A stretch of DNA of 64,000 nucleotides from JAXLQL01 sp046331625 (GTDB lineage Bacteria > Acidobacteriota > Terriglobia > Bryobacterales > Bryobacteraceae): positions 136,312 to 200,311 of the forward strand of contig JAXLQL010000014.1 in assembly GCA_046331625.1 (NCBI GenBank). The letters are read 5' to 3'. The notes under the pieces were generated by a model, which worked only from the letters and a program-made list of their open reading frames with translations, made no database searches and had not been told where the DNA came from. The position numbers and the translations under genes were made by a program. This document shows, piece after piece, positions 27,346-36,538 of this stretch; within the stretch, counting starts at the first letter, position 1; each line of letters begins with the position of its first letter.

Positions 27346-28370
27346 TGCGGCGGCGCGACTTCTGTCTTCTCCCCGCGGCAGCGCTGGCGCAACAGCCGGC
27401 CACCGCTTCGAACCTGGTGCTGCTGACGCTCGACGGGCTGCGTTGGCAGGAAGTGTTCACCGGCATCGATCCGCGCCTGATGCTCGAGCGCTCCACGCAG
27501 ATGCACGAGCAGCGCGCGCTCCGGGACCGCTTGTGGCGCGAGTCACCCACCGAGCGTCGCGAGGCGCTGATGCCGTATTTCTGGAAGACGTTCGCCCCGC
27601 AGGCCGTGGTGAGAGAAGACGTGCGCGTCACAAACGCCTTTCGCGTCTCCTATCCCGGCTACTCCGAGATCCTCACCGGCCGCGCGCAAGACGATGTGAT
27701 CCGCGGGAATGACCCGAAACAAAATCCCACCGAAACGTTTCTCGAGTTCTTGCGCCGGAAATATGGCGTCGCCAAGGAACTCATCGCTGTGTTCGCCTCG
27801 TGGGACGCCTTTCGATGGATCTCCGAGAGCAAGCCCGGCAGCCTCTTCATCAATGCCGCATATGAGGAAGCGGAGCCCACGCCGCGCGTGGCCGAGTTGA
27901 GCCGCTTGCAACGGCAATTGCTCACCGAAGACGACGGCGCGCGCCATGACTGGATCACATTCGAGATGGCAATCGACTATCTGCGAAACGTGCGGCCGCG
28001 CGCGCTCTACATCGCCTTCAACGAGACGGACGAGTGGGCGCACCAGCGCCGCTACGATCGCGTGCTGATGATGGTCGCCTACGTCGATCGCTGCATCCAG
28101 ACGCTGTGGGGGCTCATTCAATCCACGCCCGGTTATCGCGACCAAACGACGTTGGTGATCACTTGCGACCATGGACGCGGCGGGACGCTCGCCGACTGGA
28201 GCGACCACGGCTCACGCGTGGAGGGCGCCGATCGGATCTGGCTTGCTGCGGCTGGTCCGGCCAAGCGCGAGTTCGAAGGGGTCCGCACTCAGGCCGAAAT
28301 CGCTCCGGCGATTCTGCGTAGTCTCGGGATCGATCCGGCTGAGTACGCTTCGCGCTTCGCGAGCAAGTAA
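27342..28370 (+). CDS. Alkaline phosphatase superfamily protein (phosphodiesterase/sulfatase-like)
   Basis: A 342-residue protein with a Tat-like N-terminus MMRRRDFCLLPAAALAQ. The core shows metal-ligand motifs of the alkaline phosphatase superfamily: LVLLTLDGLRWQEVF near the start, FNETDEWAHQRRYD in the middle and ITCDHGRGG with DWSDHG towards the end. The nucleophile is likely the Ser of RVSYPGYSEILTGR, in place of the Cys/Thr of sulfatases and phosphodiesterases. The substrate is unknown. It is coupled to the DUF2059 gene. Confidence 0.8.
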   Translation: MMRRRDFCLLPAAALAQQPATASNLVLLTLDGLRWQEVFTGIDPRLMLERSTQMHEQRALRDRLWRESPTERREALMPYFWKTFAPQAVVREDVRVTNAFRVSYPGYSEILTGRAQDDVIRGNDPKQNPTETFLEFLRRKYGVAKELIAVFASWDAFRWISESKPGSLFINAAYEEAEPTPRVAELSRLQRQLLTEDDGARHDWITFEMAIDYLRNVRPRALYIAFNETDEWAHQRRYDRVLMMVAYVDRCIQTLWGLIQSTPGYRDQTTLVITCDHGRGGTLADWSDHGSRVEGADRIWLAAAGPAKREFEGVRTQAEIAPAILRSLGIDPAEYASRFASK

Positions 28371-28371
28371 T

Positions 28372-28488
28372 GTGGAGCGGGCTTTGGCTCGGGGATTTAA
28401 CCGGCACGAGACTTCCGTCTCGCCATGTTCTTAAGGAAGCCGGAAGCGGGACTCAAGTCCCGCGCTGGCTAAAGCCCGCCCTACACGG
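28372..28488. repeat. Palindromic dispersed repeat element, about 117 bp
   Basis: The ends are inverted repeats: GAGCGGGCTTTGGC on the left and, on the opposite strand, GGCGGGCTTTAGCC on the right. It includes the perfect palindrome GCGGGACT-CA-AGTCCCGC (28446-28463). Its right 44 bases (28445-28488) occur exactly, in inverse orientation, at 62213-62256. No coding potential; a MITE- or REP-like element. Confidence 0.7.
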
Positions 28489-28752
28489 AGCCTGAAGGGG
28501 GCATCCGAAAAGTCTGCGCGGCTGGCGAAGAGACTGAAGGATAGCAATTTCGACGCAGGAGTTGTCAGAGAGTTCGAGAGAGTCCCCTGCCGGCTGAAGC
28601 CTGGCCCACACCTCAGACGACCGGCGAAGCGCCGGAATCCCCAGCGTCTGAGTCATTTCACGCTCGGGTTGGGCGAGAACGTGTTCCTACTACGCTCCAC
28701 GTGATCGGTTACAGCCTGTGCCATTGGCAGCGCGGTTGCAGACGACACTGTC
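28489..28752. other. Intergenic stretch without recognisable gene
   Basis: No open frame here has a credible start, composition or family. Short inverted repeats such as CCGGCGAAGCGCCGG (near 28620) are present. It probably carries the promoter of the stress-protein genes, but no clear box can be named. Confidence 0.4.
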
Positions 28753-29631
28753 GTGCAGGCTACCGAACAACTCGCGCAGACGCGTCAGAGATATGACCCG
28801 CGCCGGGTCCTCGTACCGGTCGATTTCTCTGACCGCTCGGCCGCCGCGGTCCGTTGGGCCGGCGAGTTCGCGCGAGCCACGGGCGCCGAAGTGGCGCTCC
28901 ACCACGTGCTGCCCGCCGGACACTACGAAGGCGGATTCGGCGCGCTGGGTGACCCGTTCCACGCCAAGCAGAAAATTATCGCGGCAGATCTCGAAGAGAT
29001 CGCCGCGCGGGACCTCGCCGGTGTTCATCACCGTTGCGAGGTGACTCAGGGCCAGGCTGGCCCCAGGCTCGCCGCTGCCGCGTCCGATGCGGACCTCGTC
29101 GTTGCTCCTACCCATGGCCGGTCGGCGCTGGCGAGCGTGATCCTGGGGTCGGTCGCCCTGCACTTACTCCGAAACTCCCCCGCACCCGTGCTGACCGGAG
29201 CCGACTTGCATCCGCGACGGCCGCTCATCCAGAGCATTCTCTGTGCGGTGGATCTCACCAGCGAAAGCCGCAAGGCTCTCGATCTTGCCGCCGCACTGGC
29301 CCCGCGCTTCGATGCGCGGCTGTTCCTGCTCCACGTAGTGGAAGAACTCGGAGCCGAAGAAGGCGAGTACGCCCGCACCGATTCCGATGAAGTGACGCGG
29401 GCGGTGATGGCGCAGTTGCAGGAACTGGGAGCGCAGGCGGCGGCTCCGGTGAAACGCATCGTCGCCGGTGGACAAGTGGAGAGGGCGGTGACGCGCCAGG
29501 TGCGCGAGCTCGGTGCGGATCTGCTGATCATTGGCCGCGGGAAGCTGGCCTCGGGCGAGTTGGCGGTCCTCGGCAATGCTCACGCCTGGAGCTTGGTTCG
29601 CGAATCGCCGTGTCCGGTGCTTTGTGCCTGA
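28753..29631 (+). CDS. Tandem universal stress protein (two UspA domains)
   Basis: A 292-residue cytoplasmic protein with two UspA folds. The first begins RRVLVPVDFSDRSAAAVRWA and has APTHGRSALASVILGS; the second begins QSILCAVDLTSESRKALDLA and ends GRGKLASGELAVLGNAHAWS before SPCPVL. The glycine-rich ATP loop of the second domain is altered, so nucleotide binding is uncertain. It begins a run of stress genes up to 37775. The GTG at 28753 is the best available start; the ribosome site is weak. Confidence 0.85.
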   Translation: MQATEQLAQTRQRYDPRRVLVPVDFSDRSAAAVRWAGEFARATGAEVALHHVLPAGHYEGGFGALGDPFHAKQKIIAADLEEIAARDLAGVHHRCEVTQGQAGPRLAAAASDADLVVAPTHGRSALASVILGSVALHLLRNSPAPVLTGADLHPRRPLIQSILCAVDLTSESRKALDLAAALAPRFDARLFLLHVVEELGAEEGEYARTDSDEVTRAVMAQLQELGAQAAAPVKRIVAGGQVERAVTRQVRELGADLLIIGRGKLASGELAVLGNAHAWSLVRESPCPVLCA

Positions 29632-30490
29632 CGAGAATAAACCCGTGCACCGGATCCTATTCCCCGTGGACTTCTCCGAGCCTTGCGCCGCCACGGCGCC
29701 TTTCGTCGCTTCGATGGCGAACCTGTTCGATGCCAGCGTGACGATGTTGCACGTGGTCGACGCGCCCGACCTGCCGCGATCCAATGGAGCCGCCGCCAAG
29801 GCGTTCCGCTCCCTTGCATCGCACCGATGCGATGAAGCCGGCCGGCGATTGGAAACGTGGGGCGAACCCGAACTCTCGAGCGCCGAGCGCTTGGTCTGCG
29901 CGGGCGACGTGGCCGCCGAAATTGTCAAGAGCGCCGAAGCCACGCAGTCAGACCTGATCATGATGCCCACTCGCGGATCGGGCGGCATGCGGCGCTTCCT
30001 CATCGGATCGGTCACGGCCAAGGTGCTCCACGACGCTGGCTGCCCGGTCTGGACCGGTGTTCACCTAGACCGGCCGCACGACCCTGCGTTGAACACTCCG
30101 GTGCTTTGCGCCGTCAATCTGGCTGATGAGAACCGCGAGTCACTTCGATGGGCAGACGGCTTCGCGAGAGCTGCCCACGTTCGCCTCGTGGTGGTGCACG
30201 CAATGCCGCCGATGGCTTCGGGCGATGGCGAAGGGGCGCGCGAGCGGCTGGTGCGCTGGCACGCGCAGGCCTTGTCGGCGCTCGAAGACATGCTGGCCGA
30301 AGAAGAAATCCAGGCTGACGTAGTGCTGCACGCCGGCGAGCCGCCGCAGGTGGTGGCTGCCTCCGCCGAGCGCACGCACGCCGCGCTCGTGGTGATCGGC
30401 CGCGGGTCGGCCGGCGGCATGTCGGGATCGCTCAAGGCCAATGCCTACTCGATCGTGAGGAGTTCGCCCTGCCCCGTCGTCAGCGTGTAA
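29624..30490 (+). CDS. Tandem universal stress protein (two UspA domains)
   Basis: A 288-residue protein with UspA domains starting HRILFPVDFSEPCAATAPF and PVLCAVNLADENRESLRWA; the first has MPTRGSGGMRRFLIGSVT and the second VVIGRGSAGGMSGSLKANA before SPCPVV. The GTG at 29624 overlaps the previous gene by eight bases; a second GTG at 29645 is possible. A paralogue of the genes on either side of this island. Confidence 0.85.
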   Translation: MPDENKPVHRILFPVDFSEPCAATAPFVASMANLFDASVTMLHVVDAPDLPRSNGAAAKAFRSLASHRCDEAGRRLETWGEPELSSAERLVCAGDVAAEIVKSAEATQSDLIMMPTRGSGGMRRFLIGSVTAKVLHDAGCPVWTGVHLDRPHDPALNTPVLCAVNLADENRESLRWADGFARAAHVRLVVVHAMPPMASGDGEGARERLVRWHAQALSALEDMLAEEEIQADVVLHAGEPPQVVAASAERTHAALVVIGRGSAGGMSGSLKANAYSIVRSSPCPVVSV

Positions 30491-30541
30491 CCGCCGCCGA
30501 TTACCATCGAACAGTGGAGACTCGTCTTTCCTTCACCCGCT

Positions 30542-33220
30542 ATGCCATCAGTCAATGACAAACTCGGCGCGATTGCGCGCCAACAAGCCAAGCTTGACGT
30601 CTTCTTTCGCCCCAAGTCAGTGGCCGTCATCGGAGCCACCGATCGCGCCCGCTCCGTGGGCCGTAGTGTCCTCGTGAATCTCACCGCCACCCAGTTCGGT
30701 GGACAAGTCTGGGCCGTGAACTCGCGCCGCAGCGAAGTGTTGGGGATGCGAGCCTTCCCGAGCATTGCCGCCGTGCCCGCCAAAGTGGACCTCGCCATCA
30801 TCGTCACGCCGGCCCCCGCCGTTCCTGATGTGGTCTCCGAGTGTGTGGCCGCGGGCGTCCGCGGCGCCGTGATCATCAGCGCTGGCTTTCGCGAAGCCGG
30901 CGAGGAGGGCGTGGCGCTCGAACGCGAAATCCTGGCGCGCAAAGGGCCGATGCGCATCATCGGTCCGAACTGCCTCGGCGTAATGTGTCCGGCCAGCGGC
31001 CTCAACGCCACTTTCGCCAACGGATCCGCGCTCAACGGCAATGTGGCGCTGCTCAGCCAGAGCGGTGCGCTCTGCACCTCCATTCTCGACCACAGCCTGA
31101 AGGAACGCGTTGGATTCAGCGCGTTCATCTCCACCGGTTCGATGCTCGATGTCGGCTGGGCCGATCTCATCGACTATCTGGCTGAGGACTCGCACACGCG
31201 CAGCATCCTGATCTACATGGAGTCGATCGGTGACGCGCGCGCATTCCTTTCCGCGGCGCGCGAGGCCGCGCTCTCGAAACCGATCCTGGTGATCAAGGCC
31301 GGCCGCACTGAAGCCGCCGCCAAGGCCGCGGCCTCGCATACCGGAGCGCTTGCGGGCAGTGACGAAGTGCTCGACGCCGCATTCGAACGCAGCGGCGTGT
31401 TGCGCGTCGACACCATCGCTGACCTGTTCAACATGGCCGAGGTCTTGGGCAAGCAGCCGCGCCCCGTAGGTTCGCGCCTCACGATCTTGACCAACGCCGG
31501 TGGACCCGCTGTGCTCGCCACCGACGCGCTGATCGGCGGCGGCGGCCAACTCACCACGCTCTCTGAGACCACGGTCGAGAAGCTGAATCAGCTACTGCCG
31601 CCGCACTGGAGCCACGGCAATCCGGTGGACCTGCTCGGCGACGCCGATGCCGACCGCTACGCGCAAGGCGCAAGCATCGTGCTCGAAGAGCCGGCCAGCG
31701 ATGGCTTGCTCGTCATCCTGACGCCGCAGGCGATGACTACTCCCGCCGAGGTCGCCGAGCGCGTGGCCAAGCAAGTGGCTCACGCCCGCATTCCGATTCT
31801 GACCAGTTGGATGGGCGGCGCCGACGTCGCCCTCGGCCGCGACATCTTCAACCGCGCGGGCATTCCCGGCTTCGACTATCCCGACGACGCCGCCCGCGCG
31901 TTCAACTACATGGTCCACTACAGCCAGAACCTGCGCGCGCTGTATGAGACTCCGGCGCTAATTGACGACGCCGATCCGCCGCTGGCCGAGGAAGCCTCGC
32001 GGATCGTCGCCGCAACCCGCGCTTCGGGGCGCACGCTGCTCACCGAGCACGAGTCGAAGAAACTTCTTTCGGCGTGGGGCATTCCCACGGTGCGCACGGA
32101 GCTGGCCACCAGCGAGCGCGAGGCCGTGCGCCTGGCGCGCGAGATCGGATATCCGGTGGCGGCCAAGTTGCACTCGACTACCGTGACCCACAAGTCAGAC
32201 GTGGGCGGCGTGCGGCTCGGGCTCGAGACCGACGCGGCGGTGAAGCATGCCTGGAAAACGCTTTCGGCGATCGAAGGTTTCGAAGGCGCGGCCATCCAGC
32301 CGATGGTGAAGACCTCCGGCTACGAGTTGATCCTCGGCAGCAGTATCGACCCGCAGTTCGGTCCGGTGCTCTTGTTCGGGTCGGGCGGAACCTTGGTTGA
32401 GGTTTACCGCGATCGAGCTCTGGCCTTGCCGCCGCTCAACAGCACGCTCGCGATGCGCCTGATGCGGTCCACCAAAGTGTTCCGTGCGCTGCAGGGCGTT
32501 CGCGGGCGCGCTCCGGTGGATCTCGAGAAACTCGCTGCGTTGCTGGTTCGGTTCAGCCGCTTGGTGGTGGAGTGCGAAGGGATTCAGGAGATCGACATCA
32601 ATCCGCTGGTGGTCTCTGACACCACGCAGGTGGCGCTCGACGCGCGGGTCATCCTTTCTCCTGCTGAACCGGGCCGCTACCCGCGCCCGGCGATCCGGCC
32701 CTATCCGGTGCAGTACCAGTGGCAAGCGCAGCTTCGGAACGCGACTATGAGTATTCGCCCAATCCGCCCCGAAGATGAGCCCCTGATGGTGCGATTTCAC
32801 CAATCTTTGTCCGACGAGAGCGTCTATTTCCGCTACTTCCACTACATGAACCTGGGCCAAAGGATCTCGCATGAGCGGCTGACGCGCATCTGTTTCATTG
32901 ACTATGACCGTCAGATCGCCCTGCTCGGGCTGGTCAATGGCGAGGTGGCGGGTGTGGCGCGGCTGACGCGGTTGCGCGCCACCAACGCTGCCGAGTTCGC
33001 TCTTCTGATCGCCGACAAATGGCAGCGAAAAGGCGTGGGGACGCTGCTATTCCGGCGTTTGCTCGAAGTGGCGGCCCGGGAAGGAATCTCCACCATGACC
33101 GGTGAGACGCTGCGGGAAAACCAGCCCATGGTGAACCTGGCGCGTAAGCTTGGGCTGTCGGTGCAAGACGATCCCGAAGAGGGCGTGGTGAAGATCGCCG
33201 GAGTTCCGCGCGTTGTCTAG
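30542..33220 (+). CDS. Acyl-CoA synthetase (NDP-forming) fused to GNAT acetyltransferase, Pat-like
   Basis: An 892-residue protein with the domain order of protein lysine acetyltransferase Pat/PatZ: CoA-binding Rossmann domain (about 15-150, FFRPKSVAVIGATDRARSVG), succinyl-CoA-ligase-like domain (150-460), ATP-grasp domain (about 490-715, YPVAAKLHSTTVTHKSDVGG) and a C-terminal GNAT domain (about 730-885, IADKWQRKGVGTLLFRRLLE). In enterobacterial Pat the synthetase half is regarded as inactive; here the SHTGALAG motif that would hold the phospho-histidine of an ADP-forming synthetase is intact. Likely acetylates metabolic enzymes such as acetyl-CoA synthetase; an added synthetase activity is possible. 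Confidence 0.85.
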   Translation: MPSVNDKLGAIARQQAKLDVFFRPKSVAVIGATDRARSVGRSVLVNLTATQFGGQVWAVNSRRSEVLGMRAFPSIAAVPAKVDLAIIVTPAPAVPDVVSECVAAGVRGAVIISAGFREAGEEGVALEREILARKGPMRIIGPNCLGVMCPASGLNATFANGSALNGNVALLSQSGALCTSILDHSLKERVGFSAFISTGSMLDVGWADLIDYLAEDSHTRSILIYMESIGDARAFLSAAREAALSKPILVIKAGRTEAAAKAAASHTGALAGSDEVLDAAFERSGVLRVDTIADLFNMAEVLGKQPRPVGSRLTILTNAGGPAVLATDALIGGGGQLTTLSETTVEKLNQLLPPHWSHGNPVDLLGDADADRYAQGASIVLEEPASDGLLVILTPQAMTTPAEVAERVAKQVAHARIPILTSWMGGADVALGRDIFNRAGIPGFDYPDDAARAFNYMVHYSQNLRALYETPALIDDADPPLAEEASRIVAATRASGRTLLTEHESKKLLSAWGIPTVRTELATSEREAVRLAREIGYPVAAKLHSTTVTHKSDVGGVRLGLETDAAVKHAWKTLSAIEGFEGAAIQPMVKTSGYELILGSSIDPQFGPVLLFGSGGTLVEVYRDRALALPPLNSTLAMRLMRSTKVFRALQGVRGRAPVDLEKLAALLVRFSRLVVECEGIQEIDINPLVVSDTTQVALDARVILSPAEPGRYPRPAIRPYPVQYQWQAQLRNATMSIRPIRPEDEPLMVRFHQSLSDESVYFRYFHYMNLGQRISHERLTRICFIDYDRQIALLGLVNGEVAGVARLTRLRATNAAEFALLIADKWQRKGVGTLLFRRLLEVAAREGISTMTGETLRENQPMVNLARKLGLSVQDDPEEGVVKIAGVPRVV

Positions 33221-33279
33221 AGCTCGGGATGAAGCTGGCATCTGAATTGCCCATGTTCATGGTGTAAGGAGCTTCGACC

Positions 33280-33657
33280 ATGACACGATTTCAGATCGCG
33301 ATCGCACTTTTACTCGTTCTTCTCGTCCCCGCCGCGCTGGTTGCGTTCGGCGAGGGTGGATCGGGCGTACCCTTCATCCGCACCGTTGACCCCGGCGTTG
33401 TCAAACCCGGAGCGACGGTAACGGCATCCGGTGACAACCTGAGCGCTACCAACGTGCAGAGCCTGATGCTGACCAAAGGCGACAAAGACACCACCGTGAA
33501 CATGGTGCAGCAGACCACCGCTGCCATCAAGTTCAAACTGCCGGCCGCCATCGAGCCGGGCCGCTACAGCCTCACGGTACTCACCGCTGGCAAGGAACCC
33601 ATGCTCATCGAGCAACCGGTATTTCTGACCGTCGAGAAGACGCAGACGTCCAACTAA
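33280..33657 (+). CDS. Small exported protein with IPT/TIG-like fold
   Basis: A 125-residue protein with an N-terminal signal peptide or anchor (MTRFQIAIALLLVLLVPAAL) and a single immunoglobulin-like domain: an IRTVDPGVVKPGATVTASG opening typical of IPT/TIG domains, then short beta segments ending PVFLTVEK. No enzyme motifs. It is placed between the Pat-like gene and groEL; its role in the stress island is unknown. Confidence 0.65.
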   Translation: MTRFQIAIALLLVLLVPAALVAFGEGGSGVPFIRTVDPGVVKPGATVTASGDNLSATNVQSLMLTKGDKDTTVNMVQQTTAAIKFKLPAAIEPGRYSLTVLTAGKEPMLIEQPVFLTVEKTQTSN

Positions 33658-33673
33658 CCAGCCCTCGTCGTAG

Positions 33674-33697
33674 TGGGTGGGTGAGATCACCCACCCA
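33674..33697. promoter_or_regulatory. Perfect inverted repeat upstream of groEL
   Basis: TGGGTGGGTGA-GA-TCACCCACCCA forms an 11-bp perfect stem with a 2-base centre, 35 bases before the groEL start. It has no T-run, so an intrinsic terminator is doubtful, and it does not match CIRCE. An operator or mRNA hairpin is possible. Confidence 0.45.
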
Positions 33698-33731
33698 TCT
33701 CACCTGCTCTTTCCCTCTCCAGGAGGTTCCC

Positions 33732-35354
33732 ATGGCTGCCAAGCAACTCGTGTTTCGTTCGAGCGCCCGCGAGGGATTGCTGCGTGGCGCCGGTGCCGTG
33801 GCTGACGCGGTACGTGTGACATTGGGGCCGAAGTCGAAGTGCGTTCTGCTTGACCGCAAGTTCGGCCGTCCGCTCGTCTGCAATGACGGCGTCACCATCG
33901 CCAAAGAAGTGGAGTTGAAGGAACCGGTGGAAAACCTCGGCGCGCACATGCTACGCGAAGCGGCCGAGCGAACTGGCGATCAAGTGGGCGACGGCACAAG
34001 CACCGCGACGCTGTTGGCCCATGCGATGTTCGCCGAGGGTGTACGCAACATCGCCGCTGGGGCGAGCGCGATCGACTTGAAGCGCGGCCTCGATTGCGGC
34101 TTGAAGGCGGCCGTGGCGGCGCTGAAGCAGTTGTCGCGGCCCATTGCCAACCGCGAGGAACGCGTGAACGTGGCTGCAGTTTCCGCGCACAATGACGAGT
34201 CGATCGGCGAGATGGTGGCGCAAGCTGTGGAAAAGGTCGGTCAAGAGGGCGTCATCACAGTGGAGGAAGCCAAAACCACCGAGACCACGCTCGAAGTAGT
34301 GGAAGGAATGCAATTCGACCGCGGCTTCATCTCGCCCTACTTCGTCACCGAGCCGCAGGACATGGAGACCGTGCTCGAGGATCCCGTGATCCTGCTCTAT
34401 GAGAAGCGCATCACCAACGTCAAAGATCTGCTGCCCGTGCTCGAAGAGACCGTGCGTCTGGGCAAGCCGCTGGTGGTGATCTCAGAAGACGTGGAAGGCG
34501 AAGCTCTGGCCACCATGGTGCTCAACAAGATTCGCGGCACGCTGCCGTGCGTCGCCGTGAAAGCGCCAGGATTCGGTGACCGGCGCAAGGCGATGATGCA
34601 AGACATCGCGATCCTCACGGGCGGGCGCCTTCTGGCCGAGGAGCTCGGAACCAAGCTCGAAAACGCCACGCAAGTGGACTTCGGGCGCGCGCGCCGCGTG
34701 GTGGTGGACAAAGACAACACCACCATCGTGGGCGGAGCCGGCGCCAAGGCCTCCATCGAGGGGCGTTGCGCCGAACTGCGCAAGCAGATCGAAGAGACTA
34801 CCTCCGACTACGACAAGGAAAAGCTGCGCGAGCGGCTGGCGAAGCTCGCCGGCGGCGTGGCCGTGATCCGCGTGGGAGCTCCGTCGGAAGCCGAGATGAA
34901 GAACCGCAAGGAAGCTTTCGACGACGCCATCAGCGCCACTCGCGCGGCTATGGAAGAAGGCATCGTGGCCGGAGGCGGACTTGCGCTGCTGCGCCTGATC
35001 GAGCCCGTGGAGCGCGAGCAAGCCAAGCACGAAGGCGACGTCGCAACCGGTGTCCGGATCCTGCGGCGCTCGCTCGAAGCTCCGGCGCGCCAGATCGCCG
35101 AAAACTCGGGCGCCGACGACGGCGTGGTGGTGGATCGCATGCGCAGTGCGGCCGGCAACATCGGTTTTGACGCCGCGCGAAACCTTTTCGTCGACTTGAT
35201 CGAGGCCGGGATCATCGACGCGACGAAAGTGGTGCGGCTGGCGCTCGAGAATGCCGTCTCGGTGGCGGGCACGCTGTTGCTCACCGAGGCGACCATGACC
35301 GAGATCCCGGAGAAGAAGGCAGTAACGCCGCTTCCCGACATGGAAGCGGCCTGA
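33732..35354 (+). CDS. groEL: 60 kDa chaperonin (additional, divergent copy)
   Basis: A 540-residue GroEL with RGAGAVADAVRVTLGPKSK near the N-terminus, the ATPase site GDQVGDGTSTATLLA and the C-terminal VIRVGAPSEAEMKNRKE followed by EEGIVAGGG. The disordered GGM repeat tail of housekeeping GroEL is missing (ends PLPDMEAA), and there is no groES beside it, so this is probably a stress-specific paralogue. A strong AGGAGG site precedes the ATG by seven bases. It stands inside the universal stress protein cluster. Confidence 0.92.
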   Translation: MAAKQLVFRSSAREGLLRGAGAVADAVRVTLGPKSKCVLLDRKFGRPLVCNDGVTIAKEVELKEPVENLGAHMLREAAERTGDQVGDGTSTATLLAHAMFAEGVRNIAAGASAIDLKRGLDCGLKAAVAALKQLSRPIANREERVNVAAVSAHNDESIGEMVAQAVEKVGQEGVITVEEAKTTETTLEVVEGMQFDRGFISPYFVTEPQDMETVLEDPVILLYEKRITNVKDLLPVLEETVRLGKPLVVISEDVEGEALATMVLNKIRGTLPCVAVKAPGFGDRRKAMMQDIAILTGGRLLAEELGTKLENATQVDFGRARRVVVDKDNTTIVGGAGAKASIEGRCAELRKQIEETTSDYDKEKLRERLAKLAGGVAVIRVGAPSEAEMKNRKEAFDDAISATRAAMEEGIVAGGGLALLRLIEPVEREQAKHEGDVATGVRILRRSLEAPARQIAENSGADDGVVVDRMRSAAGNIGFDAARNLFVDLIEAGIIDATKVVRLALENAVSVAGTLLLTEATMTEIPEKKAVTPLPDMEAA

Positions 35355-35367
35355 CAGGAGCGAGCAT

Positions 35368-36522
35368 ATGACACTGACAACCGTAATGCAACGGACGAAG
35401 CCGGAATTGGCTGACATCACCTCGCTGAGCCGCCATAGGGGCTTGGCGATTTCGGTGTACTTGGCCGGACATCAGGGCGGAGCCGGAACGCAGCCGGTGC
35501 GGGCGCGGCTCGAACGCGCGCTCGGGCAGTTGAAGGACAAGCTCGAAAAGGCCGGTGTGGCCGAGGCCGAGCGCGCCGCCTTGCTCGCGCCCATGTTCGA
35601 CGCCGCGGCGGATCCCGAGCTCGAAGCGGGACACCGCGAAGGGTTCGCGATGTTTCGCGCCCGCGATTCGTTCCGCCAGTTCGTGCTTCCGTTCGCCGTG
35701 GAAGACGCGGCTTACCTAGAAGGGCGGTTCGAAATCACTCCGATGCTGGCCTACGTGACCCAGCCGCACGAGTGCTTCGTGCTGGCTCTGGCGCGCAAGA
35801 ATCTGCGGCTGTTCCGTTGCGGGTTCGACGGCGCGCACGAGGTCCCGCTGCCGGCCGAAGTCTGCAAATCGCTCGAGGAGTTCATGGCTACCGATCAGCC
35901 AGATCATTCGCTTCGCAACGCATCGAGCGCTGGGCCGGGTGGCGCCGTGGTGGCATTCGGCACCGGTTCCGAGCGCGAACGGCAGGGCCGCCACATGCAT
36001 GACTGGTGCCGCTCCATCGCGCAGGGCCTGCGCGCTGTTCGCGGGAATGTGCCCTTGGTGGTCGCGGGCACTGACGAAGAGCGCGGAACCTTCCGCAACG
36101 CCTGCGACGACGAACTGGTGCAGCCGGGGCTCGCAATGGTTCCCGACAAAGGCGCCACGCCGAACGAGATCGCCCGCGCCGCGATGTCTCTGCTGCGGGA
36201 ATGGGTGCCCGAAGACCGGCGGCAGGTGATCGATACGTGGCGGAATCTCGCGGGAACGCCGCGCGGCATGTCGGAGCTGACCGGGATCGTTCGCTTCGCT
36301 TCACGCGGCCGCGTGCAGCATCTGGTGCTGACGAGCACTGCGCTCGAGGCCGGTAATGTGGATCATGTGACTGGCTACGTGCCGGCGGCCGGTGAGTTCG
36401 TGTCCAAGGAGGACGACCTCGTCAACGCCGCCGTGGTCGAGACGCTCCGCCATTCGGGCGACGTGTGGCTGACGCCTCCCGAGCGAGGGCTGCCGAAGGT
36501 CGCGGCGGTGCTGCGCTACTAA
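35368..36522 (+). CDS. baeRF-family protein (bacterial eRF1-like)
   Basis: A 384-residue soluble protein resembling the bacterial archaeo-eukaryotic release factor family (baeRF3-like). The N-terminal part has SVYLAGHQGG, the middle PMLAYVTQPHECFVLALARKNLRLFRC, typical of these proteins, and the last part VQHLVLTSTALEAG, an L7Ae-like portion. No GGQ motif is seen. Related genes often sit beside stress or host-attachment-type genes; a role in ribosome rescue has been suggested but not established. It starts 13 bases after groEL, so it belongs to the same operon. Confidence 0.7.
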   Translation: MTLTTVMQRTKPELADITSLSRHRGLAISVYLAGHQGGAGTQPVRARLERALGQLKDKLEKAGVAEAERAALLAPMFDAAADPELEAGHREGFAMFRARDSFRQFVLPFAVEDAAYLEGRFEITPMLAYVTQPHECFVLALARKNLRLFRCGFDGAHEVPLPAEVCKSLEEFMATDQPDHSLRNASSAGPGGAVVAFGTGSERERQGRHMHDWCRSIAQGLRAVRGNVPLVVAGTDEERGTFRNACDDELVQPGLAMVPDKGATPNEIARAAMSLLREWVPEDRRQVIDTWRNLAGTPRGMSELTGIVRFASRGRVQHLVLTSTALEAGNVDHVTGYVPAAGEFVSKEDDLVNAAVVETLRHSGDVWLTPPERGLPKVAAVLRY

Positions 36523-36538
36523 CACGGGAGAGAGGCGA

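Noticed and set aside
28372..28488. CRISPR-like array
   Set aside because: Only one palindromic unit, no regular spacers.
33658..33731. CIRCE element before groEL
   Set aside because: The palindrome found does not contain TTAGCACTC/GAGTGCTAA; the match is only by position.
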